Below are positions 38,704 through 47,436 of a DNA stretch of 64,000 bases, one piece after another. This stretch comes from an uncultured Legionella sp. (GTDB lineage: Bacteria; Pseudomonadota; Gammaproteobacteria; Legionellales; Legionellaceae). Both the position numbers and the translations under genes were made by a program. Below the pieces are notes generated by a model. The model had not been told where the DNA came from. It made no database searches and saw only the letters and a list, made by a program, of their open reading frames with translations. Where the stretch lies: assembly GCA_902168255.1 (NCBI GenBank), contig CABHON010000017.1:90031-154030 (forward strand), given 5' to 3'. Numbering within the stretch: position 1 is the first letter of the stretch; each line of letters starts with the position of its first letter.

Positions 38704-38863
38704 ATGTTATTGCGCAGCGGTAGCGAAGCAATAAAAACGACGCGGCAATCCAGACATCGATATTCATTTGAATTATTGTTGCTGGATTGCTTCGCCATAT
38801 TTGCATTAAACCCTTCGCTACGCTGGGTTTAATGCAAAATACTCCTCGCAATGACGGGGTTGT
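38704..38863. repeat. Composite palindromic repeat, family B (GTCATTGCGAG type)
   Basis: The left end GTTATTGCGCAGCGGTAGCG pairs with the right end CTCGCAATGAC. Inside, GGCAATCCAG and CTGGATTGC form a second stem, and TTGCATTAAACCC (38801-38813) with GGGTTTAATGCAA (38825-38837) form a perfect 13-bp third stem. The whole can fold as a branched structure. It fills most of the gap before the divergent-kinase gene. Confidence 0.65.
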
Positions 38864-38899
38864 ATTTAAGTACAAAGGGTTACTTAAAATGATAGCACT

Positions 38900-40972
38900 A
38901 TGAAAAAACGTATTGGATGGTTCCCATTTAGCCTGCGGCGTCAAAAATTCACTTTTCGCAGTAGAACACATCTCTTTCCTTCAGAAGTAGGACAAGATGC
39001 TGTCGCTATTCTCAATCATTGGTCATATATTAAAGAGCAATACGAGAAAAAGTATCCAAATTCTGAAACTATTTTTCCAACTTCACCTCCTTATTTAACT
39101 AAAATTTCATATTCGCGCAAAGTGGGAGTTGAACCTGGAAAACAATTAGTCACGATCGAAATACCGCGAATTGGTGTACAATCGCCGTTTACTTATGGCT
39201 TTACTCTCGACGATCATCGTCCAATTATTCAAGCAAAACATTTAGAGCGATCTATTGTCATTGGTCCTCCTGAAAAGGAAATAACGAGAGGCCTTGTTTT
39301 TCCTGAAGAAACCTCCAATAAACCAGAATCCTTTGCACTCTATGCTATTCCACATGATGAGATAAACAAAAAAAATTATCTCTGTAATAAAGAGCAAATA
39401 ATAAGAAACGCGAAGAGGCGTCTCACTGGTACAAAAAACTGCATTCTCATTGGTCATTACTCTCCGGAAAATAAAACCTGGAATGCGTTAGAAAAACCAA
39501 CCTTATCAAACGTTCTTTATCAAAGACAACTATTTGACCATGACTTACACAATACACTTGAAGTTAAACTAGGTATTTCTGAAAAAACAGTCAAAAGAAG
39601 CATGAATCATCGACCAACAGAAACATTGTCGACGTTAATGCTCGATTTAGGTACAGCGTTAAGAACTTATGTTGCAACAAAGAAACCTTATTCCCGAAAA
39701 ATGATAGAAATTGCACAAGGGTATTGCAAACAAGTACAAGATATTCATAATAAGGGTTTTTTGATAAATGATATAAATCTTGGTAATGTAGTTTACGATC
39801 CAGAGAAAAAAGGCATAGATGCTGTTTCAATCATTGATCCAGAAGCTATCGCCAATAAAGACAAACATGTTAAAAAATGTACGCCTGATTTTTCCCATTT
39901 TATAGACGATGATTGTTTAGAGCCAGAGCCTTCCAGCATTGCGCGTGATCTGTATGGAGTAGGAAAAGTATTTCAAATTTTATATGAAAAAAATCCACGT
40001 AAAACAAAAAATGAGCATTTACATTTTCTTGGCTCATTAATGGCAACAGAAGATCCAGATCGCCGCCTGCCTATTGAAAAAGCGTTATTCTGGCTTGAAT
40101 TGGCAGATCAATGTGAACCCTTAGTCAATGCAATGGCTAATTATGTTAGCAATAATAAAGACTCTATAAATAAAGCAAACGCAGAAAATGAAGTACGTCA
40201 ACTGCTTGATTTTCTATTTGATAAAATAAAAAATCAAAAAGAAGAAGTCGATATCTTTCAATTAGAAGCCCTTGCTTGCCTTTTTCATCTTCCAGCATCC
40301 ATACCAGCTAAAGAAAATTTTTTAAGCTGTGCCCAAAAAATATTTACTACCGAACCAGGCTCGACGCTAAGCTGTATATTAACGGGAATAAGGCGTCATG
40401 TGATAACAAGCAAAAAAGATATACATGATGCAACCAATCTTGCCTACAATGCACTTCAACAAAATACGGCAAAAGAGCTAGAAAATCTTTTTACAAGCAA
40501 TACTTCATCAAAGCCAGGGTTAAAAAAGCGACTAGAAAATCTTTTTACACGCAATATCTCATCAGAGCCAAGGTTAAAAAAGCAAATTGAAAAATTTTAT
40601 ACTACCTCTACTATCCCCTCACCTAAGTTTGAGTCAATAGCACATAAAAAACTCTTTGCTAAACTGCGCACTTATCCCGAATACAAAGCTATTGCAGAAA
40701 AAATGTATCAATTTTCTCCTACTGTAGCCAGTATTATTTTCACTTCGTTTCAATATTTAGAAGAACATAAAGGTAAACTTACGCGTAAAATGGGAAGAAG
40801 AGCGGTACGAAACCTTATCGACAAACTCTCTTCCAATCAATCTCTGGATGTCAATGAAGCGCTGAAAAACTGTTGCAATCACGGTGCGTTACTCTTTAAA
40901 TCTAGTGAAAAGGAAGGATCGCGAGCCGATGCTTTCAAAAAATTCATGACACCTACACTGACAAGAACCTAA
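38900..40972 (+). CDS. Divergent kinase-like protein (possible pseudokinase), candidate effector
   Basis: The 690-residue protein has a kinase-like core: GFLINDINLGNVVY (286-299) matches the catalytic loop with Asp291 and Asn296, but Asn293 replaces the usual lysine. SIIDPEAI (310-317) keeps the metal-binding Asp313 with DPE in place of DFG. RDLYGVGKVF fits the alpha-F segment. The last 110 residues (FQYLEEH ... LKNCCNHG ... GSRADAFKKFMTP) match the C-terminus of the kinase at 30406-32169, so the two are paralogues. Residues about 527-562 contain a tandem duplication of 18 residues (LENLFTSNTSSKPGLKKR). No signal peptide. Whether it is catalytically active cannot be decided from sequence. Confidence 0.62.
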   Translation: MKKRIGWFPFSLRRQKFTFRSRTHLFPSEVGQDAVAILNHWSYIKEQYEKKYPNSETIFPTSPPYLTKISYSRKVGVEPGKQLVTIEIPRIGVQSPFTYGFTLDDHRPIIQAKHLERSIVIGPPEKEITRGLVFPEETSNKPESFALYAIPHDEINKKNYLCNKEQIIRNAKRRLTGTKNCILIGHYSPENKTWNALEKPTLSNVLYQRQLFDHDLHNTLEVKLGISEKTVKRSMNHRPTETLSTLMLDLGTALRTYVATKKPYSRKMIEIAQGYCKQVQDIHNKGFLINDINLGNVVYDPEKKGIDAVSIIDPEAIANKDKHVKKCTPDFSHFIDDDCLEPEPSSIARDLYGVGKVFQILYEKNPRKTKNEHLHFLGSLMATEDPDRRLPIEKALFWLELADQCEPLVNAMANYVSNNKDSINKANAENEVRQLLDFLFDKIKNQKEEVDIFQLEALACLFHLPASIPAKENFLSCAQKIFTTEPGSTLSCILTGIRRHVITSKKDIHDATNLAYNALQQNTAKELENLFTSNTSSKPGLKKRLENLFTRNISSEPRLKKQIEKFYTTSTIPSPKFESIAHKKLFAKLRTYPEYKAIAEKMYQFSPTVASIIFTSFQYLEEHKGKLTRKMGRRAVRNLIDKLSSNQSLDVNEALKNCCNHGALLFKSSEKEGSRADAFKKFMTPTLTRT
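40478..40585 (+). repeat. In-frame 54-bp tandem duplication inside the divergent-kinase gene
   Basis: Two copies of a 54-base unit begin CTAGAAAATCTTTTTACA at 40478 and 40532. They differ at a few positions and encode LENLFTSNTSSKPGLKKR and LENLFTRNISSEPRLKKQ. The reading frame is kept, so this looks like a recent duplication lengthening a linker between the kinase and C-terminal module. Confidence 0.85.
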
Positions 40973-41138
40973 AATTATTTAAACATAAGAATTGTCATGC
41001 TAGTGGCAGGTACAAGACCTTACTCTAGAGCAAAATTATAAACAATAAAATGTATCTGATTAAAAAATTAATTAGACACATACTTTCTTTTTAGATTCAG
41101 AAAAAGTATGCTTATTATAATTACTAAGGGGATACTAT

Positions 41139-42413
41139 ATGTCGATACGTTTAAATACTTTTGTGAAGAATGCGGATTCCTCGGGCTTTTCATTGGAAAA
41201 TTTACCGTATGGTGTATTTAAGACCTCTCATTTGTCTAAAGCCCATATTGGCGTCGCTATTGGTCATGAGGTGCTTGATCTCACGATATTAGAGCAAAAA
41301 GGTCTTTTAAATGTGGGGCAAAAAAAACCTTGGTTTTCACATACCACGCTTAATTATTTTGCTAAACAAGGACGTGGAGCAGCAAAAAAAATACGACAGC
41401 GATTACAGGCCCTATTAGACATCCATAATCCTGAATTACAAAGTAATCATGCTTTGTTAAATGAAGTACTTATTCCTCAATCGAAAATCACGTTGCAAAA
41501 ACCTTTTCATATTGGTGGTTTTACCGATTTTTACGCATCAGAGCAGCATGCAACCAATGTAGGAAGTTTGTTTCGAAGCCGAGAAAATGCTTTAATGCCT
41601 AACTGGAAACGCTTGCCTGTGGCATATAATGGGCGGGCAAGTACCATATACCTTTCTGGGCATCCAGTTCCTCGTCCTAATGGCCAAATTTTATTACCTG
41701 ATCAAGAAGCCCCTATTTATACCGCTTGTCGCAAACTAGATTTTGAATTGGAAATGGGATGGTTTATTGGCAAAGGAAACACTGATGCCCAACCAGTTTC
41801 AGTTGCTGATGCTTCTGAACATGTTTTCGGTTTAGTAATGCTCAACGATTGGAGCGCACGTGATATTCAAGCATTTGAATATCAGCCTTTAGGTCCTTTT
41901 TTATCAAAAAGCTTTGCCACTTCTATTTCTCCCTGGGTAGTAACATTCGATGCGTTAGAACCTTTTATGACGAACATTCCCGATCCAGAAGTGCCGGTTG
42001 TGTCCTATTTACAAGAATCTAATCGTCGTCAACCAGATGTTCGTCTTAAAGTTGAAATACAACCAAAAAATTCTTCTACTCTAACAACTATCACCGAAAC
42101 TTCTTATAGTGCTTTATATTGGACTGTGGAGCAGATGATTGCCCATCATACGGTGAATCATTGCATTCTTCAAACAGGTGATTTATTGGGCACTGGTACC
42201 ATTAGCGGGCAAGAACGACAAAATTTTGGTAGCCTTTTAGAAATCACGGAAAATGGTAAAACTCCACTTATTTTAGCCGATGGTCAAGAACGTAAATTTT
42301 TGGAAGATGGCGATAAAGTTATTTTTACCGCTTATTGTGAAAATGAGCAGTATCGAATTAATTTTGGTGAAGTTTCTGGTGAGATTTGTCCAGCTAAAGA
42401 TATTATAAAATAA
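41139..42413 (+). CDS. fahA: Fumarylacetoacetase
   Basis: This enzyme hydrolyses fumarylacetoacetate to fumarate and acetoacetate, the last step of tyrosine and phenylalanine degradation. The 424-residue protein has the N-terminal SH3-like domain and the catalytic FAH domain with GGFTDFYASEQHATNVG, LPVAYNGRASTIYLSG, DFELEMGWFIG (metal ligands), NDWSARDIQAFEYQPLGPF and GDLLGTGTISG. An AAGGGGA ribosome site precedes the ATG. Other tyrosine-catabolic genes are not in the window. Confidence 0.96.
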   Translation: MSIRLNTFVKNADSSGFSLENLPYGVFKTSHLSKAHIGVAIGHEVLDLTILEQKGLLNVGQKKPWFSHTTLNYFAKQGRGAAKKIRQRLQALLDIHNPELQSNHALLNEVLIPQSKITLQKPFHIGGFTDFYASEQHATNVGSLFRSRENALMPNWKRLPVAYNGRASTIYLSGHPVPRPNGQILLPDQEAPIYTACRKLDFELEMGWFIGKGNTDAQPVSVADASEHVFGLVMLNDWSARDIQAFEYQPLGPFLSKSFATSISPWVVTFDALEPFMTNIPDPEVPVVSYLQESNRRQPDVRLKVEIQPKNSSTLTTITETSYSALYWTVEQMIAHHTVNHCILQTGDLLGTGTISGQERQNFGSLLEITENGKTPLILADGQERKFLEDGDKVIFTAYCENEQYRINFGEVSGEICPAKDIIK

Positions 42414-42442
42414 TATGTTAGACTGGAAAAATTTTTTCTTTA

Positions 42443-42910
42443 TTAAGATTTGAATCCCAACTGCCGCCACGCTTCATAAACAATTACAGCAACGGCATTA
42501 GAAAGATTTAAGCTACGGTTATTTGGCTGCATAGGAATTTTAATAGCTGTGCATCGAGCTGTATCGTTAATAATGGATAAAGGAAGTCCTTTGGATTCTG
42601 GGCCAAATAAAAAGAAATCATCGGGGTCATAAGTCATTTCTGAGTAATAAGTGCTAGCTTTCGTAGTACAAGCATATAACTTTCCACGTTGGCGGATTTC
42701 TTCAGTTTGGCTTAAAAAATCTTCATAATTGGCGTATTCTTTTATAGAAGAAAATTCATGGTAATCTAGCCCGGCACGCCTCATTCTTTTATCGTCTAAG
42801 GGAAAACCAAGTGGATGAATAAGGTGGAGATTACAACCTGTGTTGGCACATAACCGAATAATATTACCTGTGTTAGGCGGGATTTCGGGGTTATAAAGAA
42901 CAACATTCAT
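42443..42910 (-). CDS. trmL: tRNA (cytidine/uridine-34-2'-O)-methyltransferase TrmL
   Basis: TrmL methylates the wobble ribose of leucine tRNAs using S-adenosylmethionine. The 155-residue SPOUT-class protein shows [19 protein letters not shown], the FGPESKGLP loop and [20 protein letters not shown], which form the trefoil-knot cofactor site. It lies six bases downstream of the ATP-grasp gene and is probably cotranscribed. It converges with fahA. Confidence 0.96.
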   Translation of the reverse strand: MNVVLYNPEIPPNTGNIIRLCANTGCNLHLIHPLGFPLDDKRMRRAGLDYHEFSSIKEYANYEDFLSQTEEIRQRGKLYACTTKASTYYSEMTYDPDDFFLFGPESKGLPLSIINDTARCTAIKIPMQPNNRSLNLSNAVAVIVYEAWRQLGFKS

Positions 42911-42916
42911 TGAGGA

Positions 42917-43879
42917 TTAATTCCCTTTAAAATGACTTCGACTAAATACTACGCGTTCATGAGCCGACACTTTAGGATTTTTTTCTACCTGTGCCTCAAC
43001 TTTTTTACAGCGTTCAACTAAACCTTCTCGGTTGGCAATTTGAATGCTTAAACCAGGACGAGCATTCAGTTCTAAAATTAATGGGCCCAGTGTTTTATCT
43101 AAAACGATATCTACACCAATATACCCTAAGCCGGATAATTCATACGCTTGCGCGGCTAAGTGCAAGATTTTATCCCAATAGGGCACATCCAATCCAACAA
43201 TTGAATTTAATGTATCAGGATGATGATCAATAGTTTCATTGCGCCATACACCACCTAACGTTTTACCTGTACTTAAATCAATGCCAGCACCAATAGCTCC
43301 TTGATGTAAATTCGCCTTACCATCAGAGCTGCGTGTTGGTAAACGCACCATTGACATAACAGGATATCCAAATAACGTGATAACACGAATATCAGGAACT
43401 CCTTCATAACTAATCGCTTCAAAGATAGGATCAATTTGAACACGACGTTCTACTAAGACAGTATCCGGATGACCACCTAAACTATAAGCACCGGAAAGGG
43501 TGCATGAGAGATGATAGGCTAAATCATCTTCAGAAAGAAGTGAACCATTGGCTTTTCGAAAGCGGTTTTTTAACTTACCGGTAACAACAACAATGCCATC
43601 CCCGCCTGAACCATGGGCGGGTTTTAACACAAACTCCTCATAAGGGGCCAAAATAGTACCGATCTCCCGCAATTGGTGTTCTGTATTAATAACCGCATAT
43701 AATTCTGGCACGGCAATACCAGCGGCAATAGCTAATTGTTTAGTTTTTAATTTATCATCAACAATGGGATAAAGCTTACGGCTATTATATTTTAAAACAA
43801 GATCGGCATTCCGTTGATTCATGCTCAGAATACCTGCTTTCTTGAGTTGCCGGTAAGTTTTAATTAGATTAAATTTCAT
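42917..43879 (-). CDS. RimK-like ATP-grasp ligase of the transglutaminase-7TM triad
   Basis: The 320-residue protein is an ATP-grasp amino-acid ligase with the loop FVLKPAHGSGGDGIVVV, VERRVQID and the metal-binding LILELNARPGLSIQIAN. It belongs to the group usually annotated as alpha-L-glutamate ligase-like protein, separate from the true rimK at 23411-24331. Its two upstream neighbours, an inactive-transglutaminase/7TM protein and a retropepsin-like protease, form a conserved association. The ligase presumably adds an amino acid or peptide tag to a substrate not yet known here. Confidence 0.88.
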   Translation of the reverse strand: MKFNLIKTYRQLKKAGILSMNQRNADLVLKYNSRKLYPIVDDKLKTKQLAIAAGIAVPELYAVINTEHQLREIGTILAPYEEFVLKPAHGSGGDGIVVVTGKLKNRFRKANGSLLSEDDLAYHLSCTLSGAYSLGGHPDTVLVERRVQIDPIFEAISYEGVPDIRVITLFGYPVMSMVRLPTRSSDGKANLHQGAIGAGIDLSTGKTLGGVWRNETIDHHPDTLNSIVGLDVPYWDKILHLAAQAYELSGLGYIGVDIVLDKTLGPLILELNARPGLSIQIANREGLVERCKKVEAQVEKNPKVSAHERVVFSRSHFKGN

Positions 43880-43895
43880 AAATAGCGTTTGCAGT

Positions 43896-45455
43896 TTAAC
43901 TTAATGCTTTAAAACGCATTAATTCAAATAAACGATAGCCTCGATATTGGCCTGCTAATAATATTAATGCGATTAAAATAAATAATAATTCAGGGAATGC
44001 AAAAAAGAGATACTCTATTTCTGCCTGGCGCATTACTTCATAAGCCACAATTGCCGCAATTAAACTGCCCACTCCGGATTTTATTGCCTCAAAGGCGCCG
44101 CGCTCATCCCATGCGATACACATCCGCTCAATAGTCATGGTGAGAATGACCATAGGGAAAAGTGCAACAGATAAACCGTTTTCCAGCCCTAGGTGCACGC
44201 AGAAAATACTAATAATCACCATTAATAGGATTACGACGGTCAGAATGACAGCTAAACGTGGTACGAGCAATAATCGTAAATGATCGAGATAAAACCGAAT
44301 TAATAACCCAAAAAAGACAATGGTCACAAATAAGAAAATTCCCCACACAATATGAGTTTCACGAAATGCCAGTGCAATTAATACGGGCATAAAGGTACCA
44401 AATGTCACTAAACCGACGAAATTCCGCAATAATAAGATAATAAATGCGCCAACAGGGATAGTGAGTAGGATTTGATAGGTTTGTTGCACATGGATAGGCA
44501 ATTGTAACAATGAAAATTTAAGTAATTGAGAGTCTGTTTGTGTGCCTCGAATTTTAGCAACACTCAGTGCGCTCACTGGAGTTGGCGAAACTGCAATATG
44601 AAATTGTGGGTGTGTACCACCTTTCAACGTCACTAAAGAATCATTACCATCTTGCCATGCCCACAAGAGAAAGTTATCAGGTAAACCGATAGAACCAGTC
44701 ACTGGGTTAATAAAAATCCATTCTTTGTCATTAAAAACTGCTAAATAGGTACTAAAAGAAGCATTGTTTTGTAGCCCTAACTGTACACCTTGTACAATCA
44801 TAGCATGTATATTGGCTTGGCCTAATACTAGAACGGCAGCAGCGGCAACTCGTTGAGCCAATGGATTAAGCATTGGTGGTGAAGATTTGTCATTTTCTGA
44901 CTTAACTAAACCTTCCATCAGTACTTTCGTATTACCACCCGTGTGATTCAATATTTTTACGGTTTCTTGAGCAAATGTTTGGATATCAGCTGAACTGCTT
45001 CGAACGGTAGTAATAATGGTGTTAACTGCCGATGCTTGCGCTTCTGTAAGGGTAGGTTTAAATAAGCGGCCTGGTTTATCTAATGGCATGTCTTCCATGC
45101 TTGTTTTTCGATAAATTCCTCGATAATACAAGGATTGCAATCCATTAGCACGCCGAATAGACCACGTTGTTTCACGATTAAGACCTTTTTTACTGGTCGT
45201 TACACCATAATGGTGAGTAACAAAATATTCATCTAATATCGCATAAGAGGGCGGCATATTTGGAACAAGAAATCCGGCCTTAATAGGTACTCCATGCGCA
45301 TTGAATTTTAAGTTTGCTTCAATAGTCCAGCTATCAACCACTTCTGTTGGCTGAAGGGGAACGCCTAAATAGAAATGGCGGCAAATGAAAATAGAAATAC
45401 CTGCCGCAAAAAGAAAAATAATTAAAAGGGTTAAATGTTGTTTTGGCGAGCGCAT
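43896..45455 (-). CDS. Inactive transglutaminase-like protein with seven membrane helices
   Basis: The 519-residue protein has an N-terminal membrane anchor (about 8-26), a periplasmic transglutaminase-like domain (about 140-300) and a C-terminal seven-helix membrane domain (about 330-515). The transglutaminase part appears to lack the usual Cys-His-Asp triad, as in the named family. It lies 16 bases upstream of the ATP-grasp ligase gene and 26 bases downstream of the protease gene in one operon. It probably senses or presents a periplasmic ligand to the system. Confidence 0.85.
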   Translation of the reverse strand: MRSPKQHLTLLIIFLFAAGISIFICRHFYLGVPLQPTEVVDSWTIEANLKFNAHGVPIKAGFLVPNMPPSYAILDEYFVTHHYGVTTSKKGLNRETTWSIRRANGLQSLYYRGIYRKTSMEDMPLDKPGRLFKPTLTEAQASAVNTIITTVRSSSADIQTFAQETVKILNHTGGNTKVLMEGLVKSENDKSSPPMLNPLAQRVAAAAVLVLGQANIHAMIVQGVQLGLQNNASFSTYLAVFNDKEWIFINPVTGSIGLPDNFLLWAWQDGNDSLVTLKGGTHPQFHIAVSPTPVSALSVAKIRGTQTDSQLLKFSLLQLPIHVQQTYQILLTIPVGAFIILLLRNFVGLVTFGTFMPVLIALAFRETHIVWGIFLFVTIVFFGLLIRFYLDHLRLLLVPRLAVILTVVILLMVIISIFCVHLGLENGLSVALFPMVILTMTIERMCIAWDERGAFEAIKSGVGSLIAAIVAYEVMRQAEIEYLFFAFPELLFILIALILLAGQYRGYRLFELMRFKALS

Positions 45456-45481
45456 GAGTTATTTCCTATACTCTGGGAACA

Positions 45482-46069
45482 TCAGTTTTGTTCCATTTTA
45501 GGTTTTTTTTGAACTGTCTTTTGTGTGTAATGCTGCGCAGGATCGATAACGCCTCCTAATTGCGTAATAGCATCACGGCCTAACAAAAATGTATAAACGA
45601 AATTTTGGCGATTAGCTAAGTTTACTGAAACTAATGACTGACGATCACCCAGCCGAATTTCCATTAATACTACAGGACGAGAAACATAGTCTTTCGAAGA
45701 AAGGCCAGCATCTTGCTCGGATTGGCGTATTTTAATTTTCGTATATCCTTCTAATTTTCTTTTAAAATGGACTTTGCCTTCTTTTTTAATATTGACCGCA
45801 AAATATACCCATTTATGATGATCTTCTGTAACGATTTTCATATCCGTTACGCCTAAAGAAGATGTCTTGGCTCCCGTATCCAATTTAGCTGATACTTTTA
45901 CATTTTCTGGTAAAAAAAGGACTTTTTCAACAACCCCAAAAACCATCTTCTTTTCGGCCTCCGCAACCTTATTAAAACCTACTGTCAGTAGTAAAAAAAA
46001 ACTTAATAGCCAGAATACAACAAAGCCCCTTTGAAAGGGGCTGCAAGAAAAATATTTATCTTTCATCAT
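45482..46069 (-). CDS. Retropepsin-like protease (RimB/'ATP-dependent zinc protease' family)
   Basis: The 195-residue protein has an N-terminal hydrophobic segment (about 11-33) that would export or anchor it, then an aspartic-protease-like fold. The active-site motif is KLDTGAKTSSLG and the downstream flap-like FLLGRDAITQLGG. The family is widely mis-named ATP-dependent zinc protease. With the ATP-grasp and transglutaminase-7TM genes it likely removes or trims the peptide tag made by the ligase. It follows ftsZ by 10 bases, so may be partly expressed from the ftsZ transcript. Confidence 0.85.
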   Translation of the reverse strand: MMKDKYFSCSPFQRGFVVFWLLSFFLLLTVGFNKVAEAEKKMVFGVVEKVLFLPENVKVSAKLDTGAKTSSLGVTDMKIVTEDHHKWVYFAVNIKKEGKVHFKRKLEGYTKIKIRQSEQDAGLSSKDYVSRPVVLMEIRLGDRQSLVSVNLANRQNFVYTFLLGRDAITQLGGVIDPAQHYTQKTVQKKPKMEQN

Positions 46070-46079
46070 GAATTATTTA

Positions 46080-47384
46080 TCAGTTTGAATCTTCTTCTTG
46101 CCTTCTTAAGAAGGCTGGAATATCAAGATAATCCACATCAGGAACGGCATGCATAGATCCTTTTGGGTTACCTTGGTTCAAGGTAGAGGATAGGGTACTG
46201 CTTGTTCCATTAGATCCTACATTAGTTCCATGAGTGCTAGCATGGTGGTTATGTGATTGTTTTCTCATTACGGCGGGACGTTCAAGCTGTTGGTAATTTA
46301 ATGTACCATCTTTTCGAGTAGACTCCATTAATCGTGCACGTGAAGCATGCCCAATTCCATTCCCATTTAAGCCATGAACACTAGCTGGATGACTCCCTAC
46401 ACCACGAGGTGCGCGTGCGGCATAACGATCTTCTTGACCAAGGCCGGTTACAATAACCGTTACTTTCATTTCTTCCATCATATCAGGATCTATTACAGCA
46501 CCAACCACAACCGTTGCATCATCAGAAACAAAATTCTTGATTACATCACCAACATCTTCAAATTCACCAATAGACATGTCTAAACCAGCAGTAATATTTA
46601 CCAATATGCCTTGTGCGCCTGACAAATTCACATCTTCCAATAATGGGCTGGCAATTGCTGTTTCAGCAGCGATACGGGCACGTTCTTCTCCTCGTGCCAA
46701 TCCTGTACCCATCACGGCCATTCCCATTTCAGACATTACAGTACGTACGTCAGCAAAGTCCACGTTAATCAAACCTGGACGGGTAATTAAATCAGCGATA
46801 CCTTGAACAGCACCTAAAAGCACATTGTTGGCCGCTTTAAATGCATTTAATAAAGAAATATTTTTACCTAAAACAGTTAATAATTTATTGTTAGGAATAG
46901 TAATAAGTGAATCAACATGTTGCGACAAACGTGCAATACCTTCTTCCGCAACTAAAGAACGTTGACGTCCTTCAAATAAAAATGGTTTTGTTACAACAGC
47001 AACGGTAAGAATGCCTAATTCTTTGGCTATTTCTGCTACAACTGGCGCCGCACCCGTTCCTGTGCCTCCTCCCATACCAGCAGTAACAAACACCATATCA
47101 GAGCCAGCTAAAATAGATTTAATTTTTTCTTTATCTTCTTCAGCGGCTTGGCGGCCTACTTCAGGATTGGCACCTGCACCAAGGCCTTTAGTTAATTCAT
47201 CGCCAAGTTGAATATGAACAGCGGCATGTGAATTTTTTAATGCTTGTGCATCAGTATTAGCACAAATGAATTCAACTCCATTAACCCCTTCTGCCACCAT
47301 GTGTTCAACAGCGTTTCCACCACCGCCGCCAACACCAATGACCTTAATAACAGCTTCTGGACGGCTTGCCATTGATTCAAACAT
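46080..47384 (-). CDS. ftsZ: Cell division GTPase FtsZ
   Basis: FtsZ polymerises into the Z ring at mid-cell. The 434-residue protein has the nucleotide-binding [14 protein letters not shown], the tubulin signature [16 protein letters not shown], and the T7 loop [12 protein letters not shown] long variable linker rich in Ser/His/Asn (about 325-415) and the conserved C-terminal tail [12 protein letters not shown], which binds FtsA and ZipA, follow. It lies 52 bases downstream of ftsA. lpxC, the usual next gene in gammaproteobacteria, is absent here. Confidence 0.98.
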   Translation of the reverse strand: MFESMASRPEAVIKVIGVGGGGGNAVEHMVAEGVNGVEFICANTDAQALKNSHAAVHIQLGDELTKGLGAGANPEVGRQAAEEDKEKIKSILAGSDMVFVTAGMGGGTGTGAAPVVAEIAKELGILTVAVVTKPFLFEGRQRSLVAEEGIARLSQHVDSLITIPNNKLLTVLGKNISLLNAFKAANNVLLGAVQGIADLITRPGLINVDFADVRTVMSEMGMAVMGTGLARGEERARIAAETAIASPLLEDVNLSGAQGILVNITAGLDMSIGEFEDVGDVIKNFVSDDATVVVGAVIDPDMMEEMKVTVIVTGLGQEDRYAARAPRGVGSHPASVHGLNGNGIGHASRARLMESTRKDGTLNYQQLERPAVMRKQSHNHHASTHGTNVGSNGTSSTLSSTLNQGNPKGSMHAVPDVDYLDIPAFLRRQEEDSN

Positions 47385-47436
47385 GATTTTCTTCCTCCAA
47401 TTTTATTTTTTCCAATTCTCTATGTTTTTTTTGTAA

